Counted from the stretch's first letter, positions 17,911 through 27,386 are shown. The stretch is DNA of 64,000 bases from Levilactobacillus humaensis (GCF_024345185.1 NZ_BROB01000001.1:1-64000), one strand, 5' to 3'. Numbers and translations are program-made. The notes: a model not told the origin generated them from the sequence alone.

Positions 17911-18667
17911 AACTTCCTTTCGCTTTCAAGAAATTCACTTGCAGGGGCAACAGCCGACTGGCCTGAGAGAGCGCCACTTGTCGTTGCCGGGCCAATTCGA
18001 GGATTGCCAAGAATGTCGTGACAATCTCGTCGACAACCGTGGTTTGGCCCACTAGGCGTTCAAAATCCATTGGACCCTGAGCCCGCTCTAATCGAGTCAA
18101 GACCACCTGCATCTGTTCTTTAATTGTATATTGTTCCTGCTGAATGCTCTGGGTGACTGGCCGGGCAATACGCGCGCGTTTAATCAGTCGTGCCAGGGCC
18201 GTTTGGAGATCGGCGGCCTGAATCCCCGGTTCCACGGTTAAGACCACATTGTCCGGAACAGCCATCGCCGGACGGGTAAAGTGTTGCTGTCGCTGTTGGG
18301 CTCTGACCTTCAGTTCCTGGGCAGCCTGCTTATAACGCTGGTAATCCAGTAGCCGTTGGACCAGGTCCTCACGCGGATCACCCTCGGGTTCCACATCGTC
18401 GTCCGTCACCAGTGTTGGCTTAGGCAACAACAACTTGGCCTTAATGGCCATCAGGTTGGCCGCCATGACAAAGTATTCCCCCGCAATATCCAAACGCAAG
18501 ACCTGCATCTGATGCAGGTACGTCAGGTATTGACTCGTGATGGTTGCAATCCGGATATCATAAATATCCATTTCATTGGTTTTAATTAAGTGAAGCAATA
18601 AATCAAGCGGTCCCTCAAAATCACTGACCTGAATCAGTGGTTGACCGCTGGGTGTGACTTTGTCCAT
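17879..18667 (-). CDS. scpA: Segregation and condensation protein ScpA (kleisin)
   Basis: The kleisin that bridges the SMC heads in chromosome condensation. The N-terminus FEGPLDLLLHLIKTNEMDIYDI is diagnostic, followed by YLVM-like MAANLMAIKAKLLLP; the C-terminal winged helix is around 195-255. I use ATG 18667, seven bases after GGGAG; the protein is 262 residues. It overlaps the ribT-like gene upstream by 47 bases and scpB downstream, forming a tightly packed ribT-scpA-scpB-rluB operon. Confidence 0.95.
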   Translation of the reverse strand: MDKVTPSGQPLIQVSDFEGPLDLLLHLIKTNEMDIYDIRIATITSQYLTYLHQMQVLRLDIAGEYFVMAANLMAIKAKLLLPKPTLVTDDDVEPEGDPREDLVQRLLDYQRYKQAAQELKVRAQQRQQHFTRPAMAVPDNVVLTVEPGIQAADLQTALARLIKRARIARPVTQSIQQEQYTIKEQMQVVLTRLERAQGPMDFERLVGQTTVVDEIVTTFLAILELARQRQVALSQASRLLPLQVNFLKAKGSYATDVTSGTN

Positions 18668-19016
18668 GTTGATACTCCCATTTTGCAATAATCTTAGCGG
18701 TCGTCAGGGTCCCCATTAACCGTTTATCTGGTAGCGCCGTTGCGAGTTGGTCCAGCATCTGCCAGGTATTCTCGGTGAGGTCTTGGTCTGGGGTCAAAGT
18801 GACCAGCCGGACAATCAGATAGTCGCCCTGAATCTCAGTCCCCACGGCCCCAGCAAAATCATCGTGATCGTCCTTCCACAGGTAGAGTCGCCGGCTATCA
18901 TCACTCTGATACCAGGTCAATTCCCGTTGTAGCCGATCCCAATCCTTAAAGGTGGGCAACAGGCTCAGGAGTCCCATCGCAATCTTTTGATAATCGCTCC
19001 GATATTTCAGTAACAT
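18621..19016 (-). CDS. ribT: RibT-like protein (acetyltransferase-type fold)
   Basis: A 131-residue soluble protein beginning MLLKYRSDYQKIAMGLLS, a motif I associate with RibT, a GNAT-like protein first seen in Bacillus riboflavin operons. In Firmicutes it commonly lies just ahead of scpA, as here. It is not itself next to riboflavin synthesis genes, so a role in flavin metabolism is not shown by this window. Its last 16 codons overlap scpA. Confidence 0.75.
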   Translation of the reverse strand: MLLKYRSDYQKIAMGLLSLLPTFKDWDRLQRELTWYQSDDSRRLYLWKDDHDDFAGAVGTEIQGDYLIVRLVTLTPDQDLTENTWQMLDQLATALPDKRLMGTLTTAKIIAKWEYQHGQSHTQRSTTDSGQ

Positions 19017-19070
19017 GGTCTGCCTCCGTTTAAATCGTCCCTATACTTTACCACAAAGCGCTGGTCACCG

Positions 19071-19967
19071 CTAGGCACGCGGATGTGCCTGGTCATAGAC
19101 GGCCACTAACCGCTTCTTGGAAATATGGGTGTAAATCTGAGTCGTGGTAATGTCCGCGTGGCCCAGGAGTTCCTGAACCACCCGTAGGTCCGCCCCGTTC
19201 TCCAACAAATGCGTCGCAAAAGAATGCCGCAGGGTATGGGGGGTGACGTCCTTGGTAATATCCGCCAATGCCACGTAGCGCTTGATCTTCTGCCAAATGG
19301 ACTGTCGCGACAAGCCCCCACCGTGGGCATTCAAGAAGAGGTAGGGACTCGTGCGCTGCTTCAACAACAGTGGCCGGCTTTCGGTCAAGTAGTGTTGAAT
19401 CCAGTCACTGGCGACATCGCCAATGGGCACGATCCGTTCCTTGTCCCCTTTACCCAGGGTTTGAATCAACCCCATCTCCAGATGCAGGTCGCCAAGCTTG
19501 AGGTGAACGAGCTCGCTCACCCGCAATCCCGTGGCGTACATGACCTCGAGAATGGCACGGTCGCGAATCCCATACTTATTCGCCGTGTCGGGGGCCGCCA
19601 GCAGGCGGTCCACCTCGGCCACCGTCAGGACCGCCGGCAAATGCTCGGCATGCTTAGGTGCCGCAATATTTGCCATCGGGCTCTCCGCCATTTGATGGGT
19701 CTGAACGAGGTAGCGGTAAGTCTTTCGTAAGGCCGAGACCGCATGGATCACGGAGTTACGCGACTTGCCACTCTTGGTCAACGTTTCCAAATAGGCCATC
19801 ACCTGTAGGCGATCGACCTGGGTCAGAGACGTCACATGCTGCGTGGTCAAATAGTCAGCGAATCCCCGCAACTCCTGGACATAACTCGTGACCGAATTCT
19901 TTGCTAATCCCTGTTCTACCGTAAGATAGTGGGCAAAATCCGCAATCTGCGTTGTCAATTCGGTCAT
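19071..19967 (-). CDS. xerD: Site-specific tyrosine recombinase XerD
   Basis: Resolves chromosome dimers at dif with a Xer partner and FtsK. The N-terminal SAM-like DNA-binding domain covers about 1-105. The catalytic domain contains the full set: Arg149 (TGLRVSEL), Lys173 (GKGDKERIV), His244 and Arg247 (HTLRHSFATHLL), His270 (LGHADITTTQ) and the nucleophile Tyr279 (IYTHIS). The 298-residue length and chromosomal housekeeping context favour a true XerD over a phage integrase. Start ATG 19967 follows AGGAGGTGACGAC, which overlaps the cvfB stop. Confidence 0.95.
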   Translation of the reverse strand: MTELTTQIADFAHYLTVEQGLAKNSVTSYVQELRGFADYLTTQHVTSLTQVDRLQVMAYLETLTKSGKSRNSVIHAVSALRKTYRYLVQTHQMAESPMANIAAPKHAEHLPAVLTVAEVDRLLAAPDTANKYGIRDRAILEVMYATGLRVSELVHLKLGDLHLEMGLIQTLGKGDKERIVPIGDVASDWIQHYLTESRPLLLKQRTSPYLFLNAHGGGLSRQSIWQKIKRYVALADITKDVTPHTLRHSFATHLLENGADLRVVQELLGHADITTTQIYTHISKKRLVAVYDQAHPRA

Positions 19968-19978
19968 GTCGTCACCTC

Positions 19979-20860
19979 CTATTTTGTCGCTTGTTCATCA
20001 TCCTTAACTAGCCAAAGTTGTCCATCATGCTGGGTAATCTTCCGAGCCTTCAAGAGGTGCCCAATGGCCCGTTTAAATTGACCCTTACTGATCCCAAAGT
20101 AAGCCTTGATGGCAGCCGGATCGCTCTTGTCGCTGAAGTCCAGGTAGCCTTCACCACTGTGTTCCAATGCAGCCAATAACATGGCAGCGTCGTCGTCAAT
20201 GGCTTCGAAGGTCCGTGGCCGTAATGACAAGTTTAACGTCCCATCATCGTGAACGCCAATCACCCGCGCGTGGAGTTCTTCTCCCAAACGAGGTTCCGTT
20301 TCACGTTCTGAGGGGTGAATAAATCCTAACTCGTAATGGTCAGTCATCACCCGCGTTCCCACCAGTTTTAATTGATAAGCCCGAGCCACGACATTAGAAT
20401 TTTGCAGCTTCTTCTTAGCAGGCTGGCCAATGGCTTGGTAAATGTCGCCGTCGGCTAACACCCCCCAGAGCCGCTGTTTCTTATCTTCACGCAGGGCGAT
20501 CAGTAACCGATCTCCTTGTTGTGGCCAAAGTTCCATCATCGCTGGCAGATCATCTAAAGACACCACGATGTCCTTGTTAGGTAGTCCAACATCCACGAAG
20601 ACGCCTAATGTTCGTTGGGTCCGAACAACCGTACCGAAACCATAATGGTCCACTTGAACCTCGGGTGCGTCCCGGGTAATCTGCATGTCATGGTCTTCAT
20701 TTTCATAAGCGAAGCCCTTGAAGACCGACCCTAGCTTCAGCGGCTTCTTGATCTCTGCCTTATCCAAGCGGAAGGTCGTCCCCGCCACTTGTACATAATA
20801 ATCTTTTTCATTCTCGTCGGTAACTTTACCCGCAACGATGCGGCCTAATAGTTCTTCCAT
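19979..20860 (-). CDS. cvfB: S1 RNA-binding protein CvfB (YitL family)
   Basis: Start chosen at ATG 20860 (MEELLGRIVAGKV) after GAGGAGATT; the 44 in-frame codons upstream lack family character. The 293-residue protein has consecutive S1-like OB domains (about 1-60, 65-135, 140-210) and a C-terminal winged helix (about 225-290, with SDPAAIKAYFGISKGQFKRAIGHLLKARKI). Staphylococcal CvfB binds RNA and influences virulence gene expression; the target here is not known. It lies between pyk and xerD. Confidence 0.9.
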   Translation of the reverse strand: MEELLGRIVAGKVTDENEKDYYVQVAGTTFRLDKAEIKKPLKLGSVFKGFAYENEDHDMQITRDAPEVQVDHYGFGTVVRTQRTLGVFVDVGLPNKDIVVSLDDLPAMMELWPQQGDRLLIALREDKKQRLWGVLADGDIYQAIGQPAKKKLQNSNVVARAYQLKLVGTRVMTDHYELGFIHPSERETEPRLGEELHARVIGVHDDGTLNLSLRPRTFEAIDDDAAMLLAALEHSGEGYLDFSDKSDPAAIKAYFGISKGQFKRAIGHLLKARKITQHDGQLWLVKDDEQATK

Positions 20861-21011
20861 AATCTCCTCAATTCTACTGGCGAGGCCAGTTTTCCGTTCA
20901 AAGTGTCTAATGCCTATTTTACACGGAAACGCCCCAACTAGCGACCTTTTCTCATAAAATTCGTGGCAATCTTCTCGACTTGTGTCTTGCACAGGGCTTC
21001 GAAAAAAAGAA

Positions 21012-21041
21012 AAAACGGACCCCCGACAGAGGGTCCGTTTT
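21012..21041 (-). terminator. Intrinsic terminator of pyk
   Basis: On the minus strand AAAACGGACCC pairs with GGGTCCGTTTT and continues into a T-rich run, 20 bases past the pyk stop. It isolates pyk from cvfB. Confidence 0.93.
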
Positions 21042-21061
21042 CATAACAGGTTTATCTCTTA

Positions 21062-22819
21062 TTAAAGCGCGTTGGAAGCACCGTGGTAGACGATACCGCG
21101 ACGTGAGTCAACGGTGATCAATTCACCATCGGAGATCTTGTCGCTGGCACCAGTAGCACCAACGATAACAGGAATCCCCATGGAAATCCCAACAACAGCC
21201 GCATGAGAAGTCAACCCACCGTTTTCAACGATAACGGCACTAGACTTTTCGATAGCTGGCAAGTAGTCCTTGTCGGTGTTCTTGGCAATCAAGATACCAC
21301 CTTCAACAACCTTGGCGTTGGCTTCGGCAGCGGTGTTGGCAATGATTGCCTTACCGATAACCGTGTCATCACCGACACCTTGACCTTGAACTAACTTTGA
21401 ACCGATCAATTGGATCTTCATCAAGTTAGTGGTCCCGCGTTCGCCGACTGGCACACCAGCGGTGATCAGGATTAAGTCGCCTTCCTTAGCTAAGCCCGTT
21501 TCAACGGCCTTGGCTGCGGCAAGATCGAACATTTCGTCAGTGTTAGCTGGCTTTTCGGTAACGATTGGGTAAACACCCCAGTTAACCATCAAACCACGAC
21601 GAGTCCGGTCATCAAAGGTAACAGCTAAGATATCAGCATTTGGCCGGTACTTAGAAATCATCTTGGCGGTGTAGCCACTTTCAGTAGCAGCAACGATCGT
21701 CTTAACGCCTAATTCGTTGGCAACACGTGCAACGGAAGCACCGATTGATTCGGTAACGTCACCGTTGTCGAAGTTCAAGTTGTCACGACCAAAGTCTGGC
21801 AAAGCATTTTCAGCCTTGATGTCGATCTGGTTCATAGTTGCAACGGCTTGTACTGGGTATTCACCGTTAGCACTTTCACCAGAAAGCATAGTTGCGTCAG
21901 TACCATCAAAGACGGCGTTGGCAACGTCAGAGGCTTCGGCACGCGTAGGACGTGGGTTTTCTTGCATGGAGTCTAACATTTGGGTAGCCGTGATAACGGG
22001 CTTGCCTAAGATGTTACACTTCTTGATCAAAGCCTTTTGTACTAAAGGTACGTTTTCCGTAGGAATTTCGACACCCATGTCACCACGAGCAACCATCAAA
22101 CCATCGGAAACCTTGATAATGTCATCAAAGTTGTTGATACCTTCTTGAGATTCGATCTTAGGGAAGATTTGCACGTGTTCCATGTGCTTTTCTTCAAGGA
22201 GTTCACGAATATCCATCACATCTTGAGGCTTCCGTACGAAGGAAGCAGCGATGAAGTTGATTTCGTGGTCCAAACCAAAGCGAATGTCATCTGAGTCCTT
22301 TTCAGTGATCCCAGGTAAGTTGATGGAAACACCAGGGGCGTTAACACCCTTACGGGAACCTAAGATACCATCGTTTTGAACAGTCACAACTAATTCCTTA
22401 GTTGCATCGTCCTTTTCGTCAACAACAGTGTCTAATAAACCGTCATCAAACAGAACGTGGCCACCTTCGTGAACGTCATCGTAAAGACCTGGGTAAGTAA
22501 CCGCAATCTTTTCGTTAGTTCCTTCAAGTGAGGCATCCATGGAGATCCGGAATTGGTCGCCAGTGCTAAATTGCAGCTTGCCGCCCTTTTCAACGGTCGT
22601 CCGAATTTCGGCACCCTTAGTATCTAACATGATACCAACAGTCTTGCCAGTAATCTTTTCGGCTTGGTGAACTTTGTCCAAGCGACCTAAATGTTCTTCG
22701 TGGTCACCGTGAGAAAAGTTAAACCGGAAAATGTTGGCACCGGATTCGATTAACTTAACAATCGTATCGACGTCATTACTTGCAGGCCCAAGGGTACTTA
22801 CGATCTTGGTTTTCTTCAT
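21062..22819 (-). CDS. pyk: Pyruvate kinase
   Basis: Converts phosphoenolpyruvate and ADP to pyruvate and ATP, the last energy-yielding glycolytic step. The (beta/alpha)8 core shows KIVSTLGPAS at the start, FNFSHGDHEEH, the ARGDMGVEIP active-site segment and the TATQMLDSM motif. At 585 residues it carries the extra C-terminal PEP-utiliser-like domain common in Firmicutes (GGLTSHAAVVG near 535). A cre-like site and a promoter lie upstream, consistent with CcpA activation. In most lactobacilli pfkA precedes pyk; here it does not. Confidence 0.98.
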   Translation of the reverse strand: MKKTKIVSTLGPASNDVDTIVKLIESGANIFRFNFSHGDHEEHLGRLDKVHQAEKITGKTVGIMLDTKGAEIRTTVEKGGKLQFSTGDQFRISMDASLEGTNEKIAVTYPGLYDDVHEGGHVLFDDGLLDTVVDEKDDATKELVVTVQNDGILGSRKGVNAPGVSINLPGITEKDSDDIRFGLDHEINFIAASFVRKPQDVMDIRELLEEKHMEHVQIFPKIESQEGINNFDDIIKVSDGLMVARGDMGVEIPTENVPLVQKALIKKCNILGKPVITATQMLDSMQENPRPTRAEASDVANAVFDGTDATMLSGESANGEYPVQAVATMNQIDIKAENALPDFGRDNLNFDNGDVTESIGASVARVANELGVKTIVAATESGYTAKMISKYRPNADILAVTFDDRTRRGLMVNWGVYPIVTEKPANTDEMFDLAAAKAVETGLAKEGDLILITAGVPVGERGTTNLMKIQLIGSKLVQGQGVGDDTVIGKAIIANTAAEANAKVVEGGILIAKNTDKDYLPAIEKSSAVIVENGGLTSHAAVVGISMGIPVIVGATGASDKISDGELITVDSRRGIVYHGASNAL

Positions 22820-22912
22820 TAGAAAAATCTCTCCTTTAGAATTGGCCCGATGGTTACTAATTTTAAAAAATTAGCAGACCAAAAGTTTCGGCACAAATTT
22901 CATTACACCAAT

Positions 22913-22941
22913 ATTCTAGCACTTTTAATTTTTTCTGTCTG
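22913..22941 (-). promoter_or_regulatory. Promoter of pyk
   Basis: CAGACA (22936-22941) and TAGAAT (22913-22918) are 17 bases apart, about 94 bases upstream of the start codon. The -10 box is good and the -35 box is weak, as expected for an activated promoter. Confidence 0.6.
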
Positions 22942-22984
22942 CTATGTTTATCGAATTTCGAGCCTTTTGTACATCTTTTCTCAA

Positions 22985-22998
22985 AGTAAGCGTTTTCT
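22985..22998 (-). promoter_or_regulatory. cre-like CcpA site upstream of pyk
   Basis: Minus-strand AGAAAACGCTTACT matches the 14-base cre consensus TGWAANCGNTNWCA at all but the two outermost positions. It lies about 45 bases upstream of the -35 box, a position from which CcpA usually activates. Confidence 0.65.
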
Positions 22999-23024
22999 GC
23001 GAACTGACGGGCCCCAGCGCAATT

Positions 23025-23055
23025 AAAAACCTACTCGTTTGATAACGAGTAGGTT
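23025..23055 (-). terminator. Intrinsic terminator of the transaldolase gene
   Basis: Arms AACCTACTCGTT (23028-23039) and AACGAGTAGGTT (23044-23055) pair perfectly, followed on the minus strand by a T-run. It separates this gene from pyk. Confidence 0.93.
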
Positions 23056-23076
23056 ATAAAAGGGATAACTTTGATT

Positions 23077-23805
23077 TTATTCTTGGATGCCGTCAGCTAC
23101 TGGAATCGTAAACCCGAGTTCGGCGATGTCGGAATCAAAAGTCTTCACCGTGTCAACCGAGATTTGGAAGGCTGGTTTGCCAAACTTGTCTAACTTGTTC
23201 AAGATCTTTGGGGGTACCGTGATGATGTCACAGCCCGTTTCATTAGCTTGAACGATGTTGATAGATTCCCGCGTGCTGGCCCATAACAAGTCAATGTTAG
23301 CCTTGGCGTGGCAAAGGTTAGCAGATTGTCTCATCAATGGTAAAGGATCAACACCGGTATCGGCTACCCGTCCAGCGAAGACGGAGACGATCCCGCCAAC
23401 TTCTGGGTTCAAGGCATCAACGGCCCAACGAACTTCTTCTAAAGTGGTAATTGCCGTGACGTTCACACGAACCCCGGCATCGGATAACTTAGAAATGACA
23501 TCGGTATTGTCTTCACCAGTGGCACGAATGATTGGCACCTTAACTGCGACGTGTTTCCCCAATGATGCTAACGTCTGTGCTTCGGCCAGCATCCGTTCCG
23601 GTGTGTTCCCAAAAACTTCGAAACTGATCGATTGGTCGGGGAAAGTTGCCACGGCTTCCTTAGCAAAGGCTAAGTAGTCGGTAATCCCGGCAGCCTTCAT
23701 CAAGCTAGGGTTCGTGGTGAATCCTTCAACTAAGCCCTTAGCAGCAACAGCCTTCATAGCGGATAATTCTGCCCCATCGGAGTAGACCTTGACGTTTAAT
23801 TTCAT
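23077..23805 (-). CDS. Small transaldolase / fructose-6-phosphate aldolase-like enzyme
   Basis: A 242-residue class I aldolase. Lys89 in VAVKVPIIRA is the expected Schiff-base lysine, and TTNPSLMK near 30-37 and VTAITTLEEVRWA match the transaldolase/FSA family. It would exchange dihydroxyacetone units between sugar phosphates in the cytosol. Start ATG 23805 after GGGAGGATTT; the longer in-frame extension crosses that site. It occupies the place between dnaE and pyk that pfkA fills in homofermentative lactobacilli. Whether it is a transaldolase or an FSA cannot be told from sequence by eye. Confidence 0.85.
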   Translation of the reverse strand: MKLNVKVYSDGAELSAMKAVAAKGLVEGFTTNPSLMKAAGITDYLAFAKEAVATFPDQSISFEVFGNTPERMLAEAQTLASLGKHVAVKVPIIRATGEDNTDVISKLSDAGVRVNVTAITTLEEVRWAVDALNPEVGGIVSVFAGRVADTGVDPLPLMRQSANLCHAKANIDLLWASTRESINIVQANETGCDIITVPPKILNKLDKFGKPAFQISVDTVKTFDSDIAELGFTIPVADGIQE

Positions 23806-23901
23806 TTTGTAAATCCTCCCAAAATAGATTATCTCGTTCATTGGTATATATAATACCGAACTTGATAACAATAGTCCAGAAGTATTTTTCACAAAATTGG
23901 T

Positions 23902-26900
23902 CTATCCATTCCTCAGAATGACATTTTTCGCACCCATTAGGCTTCTCAGCCCAGTCATAACAGCATTCTCATTTGAAAGCCATTGTTCATTAGGTAAGAT
24001 TCTTTTCTGATCGGTCTGGGCTTGATAGATGATTACCGGAACTTTTCCGGGGTTGGATTTGATGAATTGGCCTAGTTGTTTAGCAATTGGTCGTTGGTCA
24101 TGTTGTTCATCCACCCGGATGTACCAACAAGGACCCGCAGGTAACTTCGTCGGCTGTGCTGACTCAGTGACCGGTCGTTCTAACCGGTCCACGACAATCT
24201 GCAGTCCCCGCTGTTGTTCCACCTTCCCAGTCACTAGAACCACTTGGTTGGGCGCCAACCACTCGCCGACAATTCGGAACTGGTTGGGGAAGACCGTCAG
24301 ACTAATCTCCCCGGTCTCGTCACTTCCCGTCACAAAGGCCATGGGTTCGCCGCGTTTCGTGCGGATCGTCCGAATCTTCGTGACGTAGACAATTACCGTT
24401 ACACGTGAATTCACCGTTAGATCACTGATCGGCACCGCATGCCGTTGCGCACCCAACTGACGGTACTGTTTGACCGGATGCCCAGACAGGTAAGCTCCGA
24501 GCACTTGTTCTTCATGACTCAACTTGGTCATCAGGTCAAAGTCAGGTTGCCGTTTTACCTTGGGAGCCAGGGCCGCAAACAATTCGACATTATCACCGGA
24601 CAACTCGACCGTACTTAGGAATTCCGGCAAGGCGGCGATCAACTCGGCACGGTTATAGCCGAAATGGTCAAAGGCTCCGGCATAAACTAGGGCATCCAGC
24701 AGGTCTTCCTTGCGATACTTAGCCTCAATGCGTTCCAGGAATTGGTGCAGGTCGCGGAAGGGTCCCTGCGCCTTGCGATCGGCCAAGACCGCTCGTAGAA
24801 AGTCCCGGCGGACCCCCTTGATTGAACTCAAGCCAAAGAGAATTGCCTGCTGGTGAAGACTAAAGTAGGCTGCCGAATGATTGATATCTGGCGGCAAGAC
24901 GGTGACCCCGTGGCGTTTGGCCTCAGCCAGATAGAGTTTCGTCTTGTCAGGCACATTGACCACCGAGTTCATCAAGGCCGCATAGAACGGTCCGGGATAA
25001 TGCGCCTTGAGGTAGGCCAACTGAAAGGCTAGCTTACTGTAGGCCACGGCATGGGAGCGATTAAACCCATAGTTGGCGAACCGATCCATGTAGGCAAAGA
25101 CCTGTTGCGCGGTCGCCGTGTCGTAACCCAGCTCCTGCGCTCCGGCCACGAACTTCTTTTGCATCGCGTCCATGGTGGCCTTCTTTTTCTTACTCATGGC
25201 CCGACGAAGCAGATCGGCTTCTCCCAGGCTAAAGCCCCCCATGACCGCGGCCACCTGCATGACTTGTTCCTGGTAGACCAGAACGCCATAGGTTGGCCCT
25301 AAGATGGGTTTCAGTGCTGGCGCCGCGTACTGAACAGGTTCCTTGCCATCTTTACGGTTAATAAAAGTTTCGATGTTTTCCATAGGACCCGGCCGGTAAA
25401 GGGCGTTAACGGCGGCCACCAGTTCGAAACTATCCGGCTTGAGTTGACGCAAGACCCGTTTGATCCCAGAGGATTCAAATTGAAAGACCCCGTTGGTTTC
25501 GCCCTGGGCAAAAAGCGCCAGGGTGTCGGGATCGTTGAGGTCGATCTGATCGAGGTCAAAGACCTTGCCCGTCTGCTGCTTCACCAACGCCAAGGCATTG
25601 GCTAGGATACTCAAATTCCGCAACCCCAGTAAATCCATCTTCAATAGCCCTACTGCTTCGACCGTATCCTTGGGATACTGCGTCATCAGCAGGTCCTCGG
25701 CGCCTGGTTGTAACGGGACCACATCGGTCAGCGGTCCCTGACTCAACACGATCCCCGCAGCATGCGTGGAATAGTGTCGTGGCAAGCCCTCGACCTTGCA
25801 GGCCGTTTCAAATAACAGGCGATTCTCGGGACTATCCGCGACTAAATTTTTCAGTCGTTGGGATTGATCATAGGCATCGTGTAGCGTGATGTGGAGCTGG
25901 TTAGGAATGGCGGCACTCCAATCACTCATCTGATAAGGGGCCATCCCCAGTGCGCGTCCCACATCACGTAAGGCGGCCTTGGCAGCCAATGTTCCAAAGG
26001 TAATGATCTGTGCTACCCGCGTGTGACCATACTTGCCATGAACGTACTGCAGAACTTGCTCTCGCCGATCGTCCGGAATATCCAAGTCAATATCGGGCAT
26101 CTGGGCCCGTTCTTCATTTAAGAACCGTTCGAACAAGAGATTGTAGGCCAAGGGATCGACCTCCGTAATCGCCAAAACATAGGCTACCAGGGAGCCCGCC
26201 GCGGAACCTCGCCCCGGCCCCGTTTGGATATGGGCCCGATGGGCGAAATTCATGATGTCCCAGACAATCAGGAAGTAGTCATCAAACCCCATCCGGTGAA
26301 TGACCGAGAGTTCGTGGTTTAGTCGCTCCTGGTAAGGGTGGTCGTCGGTGATGCCATTGGCCTGTATCCGTCGCTGTAAGCCTTGGCCACAGAGTGCCCG
26401 CAGGTAGTCCTGTGACGGCTGCTGGTCCGGCGTCGGAAATTGTGGGAGCTGTGGCTGTTGAAATTTCAGCGTCACGTCACAGTCGTTGGCTAAGACTGCC
26501 GTGGCAGTGGCTGCGGCTTCTAAGCCAACCCCAGCAAAACGCGCCTGTTGCTCGGCGGCTGGTCGTAACCAGTGAGTGCCCAGTGTGGCCTGCTCGGCGG
26601 GGATGTCCGTAATCGTGGCCCCGGCATCAATGGCGCGTAGGACCGTGACAGCAAAATGGTCGTCCTGATTCAAATATTCCACCGGAGACAGCCCAACTAG
26701 GGGAATCCCCACGGCTTGACCTAATTGTTGTAGGGCTAGGCGCGTCTCCTCACTCTGGTCAGCACTGATTCCCAGCGAGACGTTGGCCGGCGTGAACAGG
26801 TCCTGTAAGCGACCCAGTGCCTCGCTAGCCGCACTCCGATCCCCATTGGCCAACAGCCGGGGAGCCTCCCCATTCAACGGCACAACGGCCTTTAAGTGGG

Positions 26901-27246
26901 TCAGATTGGCGCGTTGCTGGGTCAGGTCGACCGGGGCCGCCGCCACTTGATAGGCCGTGGAAAGTTGCATGAGTTGCTGGTACCCTGTGAAATCACGCGC
27001 TAAGACCACCAGATCGGCCCCGGCTTCATCCCCGGCAACTTGAACCGTCAGTGTGATTCCCAAGATCGGCTTAATACCCGCCTGTTGACAAGCATTGTAG
27101 AAGGCCACGACCCCGTACATCACATTTCTATCGGTGATCGCTAGCGTCGTGTACCCCCGCTCCTTGGCCGTTTGGACCAATTCATTTATTCGATTGGTAC
27201 TCTGTAACAGACTGTACGTACTGATGACCTGTAACGGGACAAACAT
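23902..27246 (-). CDS. dnaE: DNA polymerase III alpha subunit DnaE
   Basis: Replicative C-family polymerase, used mainly in lagging-strand synthesis in low-GC Gram-positives. Start ATG 27246 follows GAGGAGCGTCC; a longer in-frame extension has no similarity. The 1114-residue protein has an N-terminal PHP domain (MFVPLQVISTYSLLQS, about 1-215), the polymerase core with PDIDLDIPDDRREQVLQYV holding catalytic aspartates, then GPGRGSAAGSLVAYVLAIT, a tandem HhH region, and an OB domain near 950-1040. Its stop is 97 bases from the transaldolase start. Confidence 0.97.
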   Translation of the reverse strand: MFVPLQVISTYSLLQSTNRINELVQTAKERGYTTLAITDRNVMYGVVAFYNACQQAGIKPILGITLTVQVAGDEAGADLVVLARDFTGYQQLMQLSTAYQVAAAPVDLTQQRANLTHLKAVVPLNGEAPRLLANGDRSAASEALGRLQDLFTPANVSLGISADQSEETRLALQQLGQAVGIPLVGLSPVEYLNQDDHFAVTVLRAIDAGATITDIPAEQATLGTHWLRPAAEQQARFAGVGLEAAATATAVLANDCDVTLKFQQPQLPQFPTPDQQPSQDYLRALCGQGLQRRIQANGITDDHPYQERLNHELSVIHRMGFDDYFLIVWDIMNFAHRAHIQTGPGRGSAAGSLVAYVLAITEVDPLAYNLLFERFLNEERAQMPDIDLDIPDDRREQVLQYVHGKYGHTRVAQIITFGTLAAKAALRDVGRALGMAPYQMSDWSAAIPNQLHITLHDAYDQSQRLKNLVADSPENRLLFETACKVEGLPRHYSTHAAGIVLSQGPLTDVVPLQPGAEDLLMTQYPKDTVEAVGLLKMDLLGLRNLSILANALALVKQQTGKVFDLDQIDLNDPDTLALFAQGETNGVFQFESSGIKRVLRQLKPDSFELVAAVNALYRPGPMENIETFINRKDGKEPVQYAAPALKPILGPTYGVLVYQEQVMQVAAVMGGFSLGEADLLRRAMSKKKKATMDAMQKKFVAGAQELGYDTATAQQVFAYMDRFANYGFNRSHAVAYSKLAFQLAYLKAHYPGPFYAALMNSVVNVPDKTKLYLAEAKRHGVTVLPPDINHSAAYFSLHQQAILFGLSSIKGVRRDFLRAVLADRKAQGPFRDLHQFLERIEAKYRKEDLLDALVYAGAFDHFGYNRAELIAALPEFLSTVELSGDNVELFAALAPKVKRQPDFDLMTKLSHEEQVLGAYLSGHPVKQYRQLGAQRHAVPISDLTVNSRVTVIVYVTKIRTIRTKRGEPMAFVTGSDETGEISLTVFPNQFRIVGEWLAPNQVVLVTGKVEQQRGLQIVVDRLERPVTESAQPTKLPAGPCWYIRVDEQHDQRPIAKQLGQFIKSNPGKVPVIIYQAQTDQKRILPNEQWLSNENAVMTGLRSLMGAKNVILRNG

Positions 27247-27346
27247 GTTGGACGCTCCTCTCAAGAATTCTTTATCGCTATTATACCAGAAATTCACGAC
27301 CGATCCGTCACATAAGAACGTACGTTCCAGCCTAAATTTTCCGCAT

Positions 27347-27376
27347 AAAAAAGCGGGATCGACGACGGTCGACCCC
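27347..27376 (-). terminator. Intrinsic terminator of clpB
   Basis: On the minus strand GGGTCGACC and GTCGATCCC-type arms pair around a short loop, then six T. It lies about 12 bases past the clpB stop. Confidence 0.88.
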
Positions 27377-27386
27377 ACTAAAATAC

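Noticed and set aside
19209-19730. Long plus-strand frame (173 codons) inside xerD
   Set aside because: Antisense to a complete XerD with all six catalytic residues; it reflects GC-rich codon third positions.
19071-19967. xerD as a phage integrase marking a mobile element
   Set aside because: Length, neighbours (scpA, scpB, ribT, cvfB) and housekeeping order indicate chromosomal XerD; no attachment repeats seen.
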